From contig JAJEKV010000093.1 in the NCBI GenBank assembly GCA_021234155.1, positions 306,001 through 370,000 on the forward strand: DNA of 64,000 nt. Direction: 5' to 3'. This DNA is from Isoetes taiwanensis (taxonomy: Eukaryota > Streptophyta > Lycopodiopsida > Isoetales > Isoetaceae). The notes below the pieces were generated by a model that worked only from the letters and a program-made list of their open reading frames with translations, searched no databases and had not been told where the DNA came from. Numbering within the stretch: position 1 is the first letter of the stretch; each line of letters opens with the position of its first letter. The position numbers and the translations under genes are program-made. Positions 56,660-64,000 of the stretch are shown here, piece after piece.

Positions 56660-57850
56660 CAGGGTTCTAAAGAATGTGAAGACATTGGGTAGCCAGGCAA
56701 TCGAATCGCCCGGTCGAGAATCCCTCAACCGGCCAACGGTCAGTGTACACTCCCTCTTCTCGCCCTCATGGTCGGGGAAGTTCTTTCGAGTCGAGAAGAG
56801 AAGGCCTGACTACTTCTGGACTGTTGGCAAGCTGAAGTATTCCCAACTCGCCACTCCCTCCTCGCATGTCTCCCCGCGATTGGATTTCTTTGTGAGTTAG
56901 AAATGGAGATTACGTGAAGCAATTCCTATTCTTAGTTCTTCTTTGGGAGAAAGACATTCCTAGTTATGTTACATTAATGCTCGCAATATCTTAGTTCCTA
57001 ACACTAGGTCTACGATGATTTCTATCTCGGTTGCTTGCTACTACTCTAACCACTATTCTCACTTGTGCCTGTACAATGTATTCAATTCAACCACAAGCAA
57101 GAAAAAGATAACAAAAACAGAAAACAATACAAAGGGAAAACAGATAACAGTGAGATTAGTGAGATCAATGAGAAAACAGAGAACAGTGGAGAAGAGTACA
57201 GAGAACAGTGGAGAACAGTACAGAGAAATGAGATTAAAAAAGGGTATGATATTACAAAACATACCTGGAAGATTTGCTGGATGAGGAGGAGGCTTCCGAG
57301 TTCGCTTCCATGTGGGTATAGTCGTTGGCAAAGCGTGAATAAGGATTTCTCGGGCTGTAAATTGTATCAGGGATCAATAAGAGCCTCTAACAACAGAATA
57401 TAAGTAAAAATGCACTAAAGGACTTACAGAAAACTAAAAAGCAGCACTAAAAAGGGCCTCACTTTCTTTTTCGTGATGGTAACGCTCGGGCTCGAACAAT
57501 GAATCAAGACGAGAACCCACATTGGGAAGGCGCCCCGATCCGTCGACCAAGCTCTTGTCATAAGATGGCCTTGGAATCATTTCGGTTCGATCGATCGCCT
57601 GATCGGTAAAGCGGGCGCCTAAGGAAACAGGGGAGGATGAGTGATCAGAGAAAACAGGGGAGGAAGAATGGTCGGGGGGGAGAGGAAGAGGTGTGCGCGA
57701 CCAGCTGCACCCTCGAACCTAAAAAAGTGCAATAATAAAACCATTGTCACGTGTGGGCCATGCCCTCCATGACGTGGCAGTGCGGATTGCTGACATGGCC
57801 ACGGTTTCAGCCTCTGAAGAGGCGCCACGTGGACATGACAAGATATGAAA
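56660..57850. other. no recognised gene
   Basis: Contains one last palindrome-like remnant near 56775-56795, and a short AGA/AACAG-rich repeat at 57140-57235 (GAGAACAGTGGAGAA(C/G)AGTACAGAGAA). No supportable coding sequence. Confidence 0.35.
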
Positions 57851-57859
57851 GGGTAGGTT

Positions 57860-58100
57860 ATATGTTTATATATGTTATCTTATGTATTTAATAAGGTTTC
57901 AATGGTTGAATAGTTTCAATGGTTATATATGTTTACAATGTTTACATATGGTTTAGAATGAGTGTGGTTGTATGCTTTAATATGGTTATATGATTTTAGT
58001 TAATATGGTTGTATGATTTTAGTTAATATGGTTGTATGATATAATATGATTATATTTAATATGTTTGTATGGTTTTATATGGTTCATATGGTCATATTTG
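57860..58100 (+). repeat. TATGGTT-type low-complexity repeats
   Basis: Repeated TATGGTTGTATGATTTTAG + TTAA units and related TATATGGTT motifs, just upstream of the DUF7869-like gene. AT-rich; may be promoter-proximal or intronic. Confidence 0.7.
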
Positions 58101-58146
58101 TGGTGTTTGGGGCTATATGGTTTTAATGTGAGCTTTTTCATTCAGG

Positions 58147-61066
58147 GAACATGTGAGATGAGTAAAATGGAGCCAGGGAAGTCCAAAGGAGGCCATTGCC
58201 CTAGGCTCCAATGGAGGAAGATGGGTTGCCTTTTGTTGCACCCTTGCAACCAGACGGTATTTGCAGAGGGTATAATAACTGCAGTTGATCCATTTGATAG
58301 TGTGAATGATGAGAGGCTGGGAGATGAACATCTTGGAGTTGGCATTGTGAAGCTTCTTATCGAAGTTGATACAATCATGTCCCAGGGAAGCTCTAGTGAT
58401 TGCATTGTGTGCTCAGGGCTGCTGGAGTCCCAAGCTCAGTTGAGATGGCCAATTAGATATATTACACACAAGAATGGTGATACTCTAGATTGCCCTACTG
58501 AACTACACACCCCAAGGCCCACCCAAGGCCATGTGGAAGATTTGGTGGTCGATGAGCATCCTTTGATCACAAGGAAGAGACGCTATGTCTTTCATAAAAG
58601 GCAGCCAAAGGTGCCCAAGAGGCCTAGAAGTGACAAATATTTAGAAAGGATGGAAAGTATGGCACCAACCAAAGAAAACCTGGAGGCAATTAGGGGACAA
58701 GAGTGTTGCAACCTAGATTGCACAGTGCAGTACAATGTGGATGACCTCGTGCAGATAAGGTCCCAATACATTGGACAGCTTCAAAAAGATAGGATTAATT
58801 TCATTTACTCCTTGTGTAGGAATTCCAGCTATGATGAAAACACAGGACGGCTACTATATCAATTGAGGGGCATGAAGGTATGTATGAGAGCATTGAGATG
58901 GATTCTTGGGGTGAGCAAGTCTTCATTTTACAGATACTGGGAGCAGGTTAGAAAAGGGCACACTTTGTTCCAACATGGTAATGCACTCACTTTGAAAACT
59001 AGAGCAAATACTCTAAAGGCCATTGCAGTCTTCGAGAGCTTTGTGAGATACATGTCTCAATCTATGCCTCACAAGTCGAAGGTGAACGAGCACGGTGTGC
59101 GAGTGGTGCAAAGAGTGTTGCCACAACACTATATCCAGAAGGAGTGCCTTAAGGAGGTCAACTCCATCCTAGAAACTACTGGAGGTAGGCCTCTTTCTCA
59201 ATCACATTTCAGTAAGTTATGGAGCACTCACTTCTCGGACGTGAGTGTCCTACAACACATGCCATTCTCAAAGTGCAACACTTGCATTCAACTCAAGGAT
59301 ACACTTGCATCAACTGCAATAGAGAAAGAAAGAATGGCAATTAGGGAGCAATTTGCAGATCACCAAAGGGACCAAATATCATGTAGACAGTTGTATTGGC
59401 AGTGGAGAACATTTTCGAGATGCTTGTAGGACAAATTTTGTGTATAATTCATGATAAGATGGACCAACACAAGACTTTCTTGCCAAAGCTAGATCCTTTA
59501 CCCAAAGCGTTGTCAAAACGCTTTTCAGATGAAAGTAAGTCTGGCGGGTGTATTAACACATGGTCATGGAACCGGAACATATGGTCATTTTGTGCTTGAT
59601 CTATGGAGAGATGATCCAAACTTTTATGTGAGCTCTATTTTCAAGTGCCGAGAACACTAGAGAAAGGATCGATAGAAGGGAGGAGGTATTCCCCTCAAGC
59701 ACCCATTTTTGAAGCTTTGATGGATGATCAACCGCTTTGTTACCAAAGGCAGATAAAAAAGCTCACATCCAAGGTGTCTAGTGAATCAAGGAGGACTTGG
59801 GATGATTTCCCCTTACTTGAGAAATCACTGCCTGAGGAGCTATGTGTTCAGTTGGACAACTGTTGGAAAGAAAACAAGAATAGATGGATGTTTGGGGCAA
59901 TGTCATACTTGACAAGAGTGGGAGTATTCAAAGTTGTGAAAGTGGGATTCATGATGGTTGGGCATACGCATGATGATATAGATGGATTCTTTGGAACTTT
60001 CTCCACCAAGCTCAAGAGAGAAAACGTGACCACTCTCCCTGAACTAATGGATGTGTTTGAGAGCTGCATTGACCCCAACCCAATGGCTTTCTTGATGGAT
60101 GAGGTTGCAGATTGGAAATCATTTGTAGAAGGATACTTGCTAGATGGTAAGGACCGGTTGATGAGGACACACAAAGCCACTTCCGGTTTAAGTTTTGGGT
60201 TAGGGATGGAATACCAATCATGCAATATAAGTGGAGACCAGGTGACAAGTTGTGGATGCCTGTACAAGGTATCGAGTTGTGGCAAAGGGGTGCTTTCTTT
60301 GGTGAAGTTCTCATTCCTAAAGGGCAACCAAAACCACTACCTCCCTTCAAGACAGGTCAAAGACTCTAGCCAACCGGTGAAGGGCATCAAGGATTACATA
60401 ACACATTGGGATGATGTTCGAAATGGAAAGCACACCTCCACTCTTAAGAAAAATCAAATGGACTCCCTAATCAAGTACTGGGAGAAAGTTGTGACATGCT
60501 TGGAAACTGAACAGCCATGTGGGAGGGAGCTAAGAGACGGGTTCTTGCCAGAGTCAAGATGGGAGGGTTCTCAAGGTGCAAGCACGTCTAAGAATGCTCA
60601 CTTGGGTCCCAACAAGGGCTCCAAGTGGTTTGTGGGAAGTAAGGCCTCAAAGCCGAAGTGGTTTGATCTTCCTGAGTGGGATCCCTTTGAGGACATCAAG
60701 GAAGGATACTTTGTGCTAGTAAGGCCTGATGATGAGGACTGTCCAATATGGTTAGGGGTGACACTCTCTGATGTAACCACCACTATGCCTGATGGAGAGG
60801 AGTTTTGTCCGGGATTCCAAATTCAATATTGGGAGCCCATTGGGAGACACAAGAAGGGCAACTTGAAGGAGCAATACACTGACTGCTGGGAGAAGAAGTG
60901 GAGGGCAAATTATGCTGACCCTCAAAGGAGGGAATTGGTGGAGTGTGTGGTATGGTCATATCCAAGTTCTCACGTTGCAAAGGACAACACACACAAGATC
61001 CCAAGAAGGGAGATGGACAAGGCCATGAGCAACCTCCATGCTATATCATTGTATGAGGGCACATAA
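58147..61066 (+). pseudogene. DUF7869-like transposase-type gene, fuller copy with frameshifts
   Basis: The longest coding region of the window. A 3' splice-like TTCATTCAG ends at 58146, and the open frame continues to 59429. Its visible parts are a basic linker (KRPRSDK), a CCNLDC motif (58712 on), and SMPHKSKV...FSKLWSTHFSD...FSKCNTC (59050-59290). The next frame (59396-59540) holds DKMDQHKTFLPK. A third gives LTHGHGTGTYGHFVLDLW. The frame from 59645 has LDNCWKENKNRW and MVGHTHDDIDGFFGTFS, and ends with VRPDDEDCPIWLG at stop 61064-61066. MDQ-KT, DNCxxENKN and VGHTHxDID are signature motifs of DUF7869 proteins, probably RNase H-fold transposase derivatives. At least five frame changes (near 59390, 59535, 59650, 60220 and 60360) break it. 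At least the first three fall at CAG/CTG/CCG triplets, so sequence error is possible. Confidence 0.75.
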
Positions 61067-61237
61067 TATTGAGAAGTTTGAAAACTATCTCAACTAGTGG
61101 TTTGTAAAATTTATGAGGAAAACAAGTAACCCAATTCTATGTGTGTCATGTGTAATTCTATTCAAGCAATCAATTCAGAAATTTCTTTTATGGTGTGTGA
61201 GTCCCATTTTCAGTCCGAGTCCCAAAATTCAAGATTT

Positions 61238-61266
61238 GTCCCACTTTAATTAAATACGACTTAATT
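61238..61266 (+). repeat. 29-bp block, perfect inverted match to 38275-38303
   Basis: GTCCCACTTTAATTAAATAC continues to TTAATT. It lies 170 bp after the stop of the DUF7869-like gene. Beyond it, ATTGCTTC(T/C)GA(G/A)A units repeat to about 61390. Confidence 0.8.
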
Positions 61267-61395
61267 GCTTCCGAAAGCATCATAAGAAATTGCTTCTGAG
61301 ATTGCTTCCGGAATCCTATGACTGAAATTGCTTCTGAAAGCACCATAATAAATTGCTTCTGAGATTGCTTTCGGAATCCTCTTAAATTGTTTTGC
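61262..61395 (+). repeat. ATTGCTTCTGA tandem repeats
   Basis: Six or so units of AATTGCTTC(T/C)GA followed by AAGCA(T/C)CATAA or GATTGCTTCCGGAATCC. Two larger units of about 60 bp (61290-61340 and 61345-61380). Confidence 0.7.
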
Positions 61396-61633
61396 TGCCC
61401 ATGCTCTGAACAACAGGCCGATTTTGCTGCATACAAGTATCTTCACAGGTAAATTCTTGGGCAGCGATTCTTGGGCTCAATTCTCGGGCCATTCTTGGGT
61501 TTGCAGCAGATCATTCTACAGCAGTCTTGGTTTTGAGGTTAGTTTTCTGTTCTGTCAATGATCTCTTCTACTTGCAGAACGCTTCTTAATTCTTAATTCC
61601 TTATAGAGATTTCCTATATCTATTAGTTAAACT
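61396..61633. other. possible 5' UTR with intron
   Basis: Contains a donor-like GAG|GTTAGT near 61538 and a pyrimidine-rich tract before 61600, upstream of the putative first exon. No coding sequence. Confidence 0.3.
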
Positions 61634-61749
61634 ATGGAACTCCAACAAGGTTCAACCTTTGCTTCACTGAAGGAATTGAGACTGGCTGTAAAAGACCATG
61701 CAATACTGAACCATGTGGAATTGAAAGTGCTAAAGGCTGACAAGACAAG
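61634..61749 (+). CDS. possible first exon of a MuDR-like transposase gene
   Basis: ATG at 61634 begins MELQQGSTFASLKELRLAVK, then DHAILNHVELKVLKADKTR, ending at a donor-like AAG|GTATTT. The pattern G-x-x-F-x-S-x-x-E-x-x-x-A-V-K-x-H-A ... K-x-D-K-x-R resembles the N-terminal MuDR-type domain of plant Mutator-like transposases. Later exons were not identified, so this could be a domesticated gene, a MULE, or chance. The start was chosen because it is the only ATG in the frame before the motif. Confidence 0.45.
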
Positions 61750-62540
61750 GTATTTTCATCACCCAGTGCTCCATTTATGTGCTTGATCAAGAATGTTTTT
61801 TTTTTTTTTTTTATTATAAATATACTGATATATGCGCATTTGAGGAGTATTGTTTCTCAAACGAACCATGGATGGATAACCTAGATAATACTTGGAAGGC
61901 CTGTTGGTATTCAAGATCTTATGCCTAGTGTTTACTTATATACATTGTAAGGGCAAATATTGCATGTTGGCATGTACAAGGTCTCCTTGCCCAAAGGTTT
62001 GGGCTTGGGCATGAGTACAAAGTTTGTCGTGCAAATAATAGTTTTTTTAAAACATAGCCTTATTTTTACGTTGAAACATTGTATTGCAAATGCATGCAAC
62101 CTTTGGGTGCATGCAAGGCACTTGTCACATGCTTGAACAAAAAAGTTTTTGCATGGGGTTATTATTTGCATGTGGTTATTATATGCACGTTTGCATGAAC
62201 TTGAATAACCAAGGCACATGAAAACAAAAATAAACACTTGTGGCTACGGATTGTTTCACTTTAGGGTTCCGGATATCCAGAACTTAGGGTTCCTACCGAT
62301 ACATACGGTGTAGAAGATGGAGAATACGCTTCTCGGCAAGAGAAGTAGCTGGAAAAAAAAAAAGATAATGGTATTTGAAACTTTGGATAATATTCTGAGA
62401 TACCTAGGTACACCGACCGATTGTGGTAAATCCTTGCTAAGGACGGGGAGGCGAGAATAAAATGTGGCGATGGGGCCGCTTGATACCGATTCGCCCCCTG
62501 AGATAGATGCTAAGAGTTGGGCATTCTGGAAGGCTATGAA
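61750..62540. other. no gene seen
   Basis: Possible intron after the preceding exon, with a long poly-T tract at 61796-61812. Several TTTGCATG(C/T) motifs at 62085-62200. Confidence 0.35.
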
Positions 62541-62767
62541 ACACTGTTAAATCAGTTGAAGAGCTAGAAATTTCTAAGGTAGCGGTTGGGAATGATGAGA
62601 ATGTAGAAGGTAGCATAGCTATAGCGGAGAAATAAGAGCTTCTAGCCAAGTTCAAGGAAAATGAAGATATCCTTGCTGACAATGGTGGTCACACAAAGGA
62701 CGATTCTGCAAATATAGCAGCAGCAAAACAACTCAAGGGATTGCCCTCTGGAGCGAATATCATTCAG
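62541..62767 (+). CDS. unidentified exon-like segment
   Basis: A frame reading SVEELEISKVAVGNDENVEG, a TAA, then ELLAKFKENEDILADNGG and AAKQLKGLPSGANIIQ ends at CAG|GTTAAT, a good donor. Acidic and helix-prone. The in-frame stop argues against an intact exon. Family unknown. Confidence 0.3.
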
Positions 62768-64000
62768 GTTAATGCTAACCTATTTGCATTCATGCATTTT
62801 TTATGCGTAGAATGCTAAGATATGAAAAATATTGCTGGGCAGGTGCGAAGTAGAATCATAGAGATTATGTAGATTGCTTAAATGCAATAGATGGAAAGAT
62901 AGAATAAAGGGACTTGTATGGTTTCATGTTTGAAGAAATTATAGATAAAATGCTAGATCTGGTGCTTACATGAATATGAAAGGGGCATGAGCCTTTGAGG
63001 ATGGAGACTACAAATAATGGTGCTAAAATGAACCGTCACAACTAATATTAAGGCAGTAATGGAGTAAATCCACTACAATATACATGATATAAGATGCTTT
63101 AGATAGAAGAAAATGGTAGATTAGGAAAATACACCATTTGTGTCTTTGTTTCTTCGCTTTAAATATGTTATGTCAGTCTTTGGTACTTTCGGATCTATGG
63201 ATAGATCTATCGCTGGAATTTCTTTGGATCATATGGGCGGGGATATAATCTATTCTTTGGATAGATAATGCATTTGCTGTTGAAAATTTAAAATAACAGG
63301 TCTGTGATAGCAGAGTATACAATGATGTTTATGCTGATACAATTGCATAAGAAGTTACGAATTGCACTTCACTTGCTGCACTAATGATGTATGTGTACAG
63401 TAAATTTTAATGATTAGTTGGGCTTCAGATATGACTCCAAGGTAAGGGAGTACCGTCTGACTATATGCTGGATAGTTATGACTATATGCTAGGCAGAATC
63501 TGCTGGGTAATTATGACCATATGCTAGTATGCTGTACATAAGTCCTGGAAATCTGAGTTTTGCTCAATGTTTACATACTGACACTAGTACCATTAAAGTC
63601 ATGGTGAAGGGGAATACCCAAGAAACCTACTGCTTACCTGTTAGTAGCTTAGGCTCTTACCCTGATTAAGGCTAACTGTCCTTTGGTTCTACTGCAGGTA
63701 ACCAGGTTTCTTGCTCCATGCTTTGATGTATCTATCGTTCTAAGCTGATGGTTCAAAAACAAGACTTCAAGTAAGATATTTCCATTGGGAAATCAAGGGA
63801 CATATTTTGAACTCAGAATTATTGTTTTAAGATTGTAAGCTTGATTGGGATGAGTAACTCTTTTACAATTTAGAAATACTTATAGTATTCACAAAGAAAC
63901 TATTGTATTGATGTTGTACTTGGAATATAGGATTTTCTATTGGAAAAATATGGTACATTTATAATTGTCTAGTATTTTGTCCTTATCCTGGCCTGGAAAA
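62768..64000. other. no gene seen
   Basis: AT-rich sequence. It may be intronic for the preceding segment. Short direct repeats GACTATATGCTGG/AGGCAG occur at 63457-63530. No coding region supported. Confidence 0.35.

Overview
This window looks like nuclear DNA of a land plant with a large, repeat-dominated genome. A fern or a relative is the best guess. The plant signals are fragments of four plant gene families: a MAP kinase, a PPR protein, an LRR receptor ectodomain and a BES1/BZR1 DNA-binding domain. Apart from these, almost everything is transposable elements, their remains and tandem repeats. No rRNA, functional tRNA, CRISPR or prokaryote-style operon was seen, and no intact host gene is convincing. 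The best candidates for real genes all carry frameshifts.

Layout. 0.33-2.4 kb: decayed copy of a DUF7869-like transposase-type gene that lacks its core. 3-4.5 kb: remnants of a LINE endonuclease and a gag zinc knuckle. 6.3-8.1 kb: 3' end of a hAT transposase followed by a repeat unit split by a 553-bp foldback MITE. 9494-14437: a Helitron with both ends visible, carrying MAPK, PPR and LRR fragments. 17.8-20.5 kb: two more copies of the hAT-associated repeat unit, each with its own later insertions (a tRNA-derived SINE, a SINE-like element, and a 721-bp hAT element with an 8-bp target duplication). 22.5-27.7 kb: a direct segmental duplication ending in TTC arrays. 28.8-29.3 kb: a CACTA-like end next to a near-perfect 380-bp palindrome. 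29.9 kb: BZR1 fragment. 31-32 kb: degraded MEE59-like gene. 33.7-37 kb: hAT subterminal repeats, second SINE copy, LTR primer-binding site, LINE tail.

38.3-57 kb is one minus-strand gene-like locus cut in two by a 10.7-kb CACTA-like element (41433-52109, TSD GTT). The locus includes an FCP1/NIF-type HAD phosphatase-like domain and unidentified exons. Its introns and flanks are studded with a short palindrome built on CGACTTCGCGAAGTCG and, at 55.4-56.6 kb, with larger hairpins. The inserted element is filled with 19-bp minisatellites, telobox palindromes and tandem duplications. 58.1-61.1 kb holds the longest coding region, a fuller DUF7869-like gene with several frameshifts. 61.6-64 kb has a possible MuDR-like first exon and unidentified exon-like sequence.

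One caution affects every pseudogene call. Where repeat copies can be compared, they differ almost only at CAG/CTG/CCG triplets, often by odd indels. Frameshifts in the best coding regions fall at the same triplets. This may be a sequencing or polishing artefact at methylated CHG sites, so some 'broken' genes may be intact in the organism.
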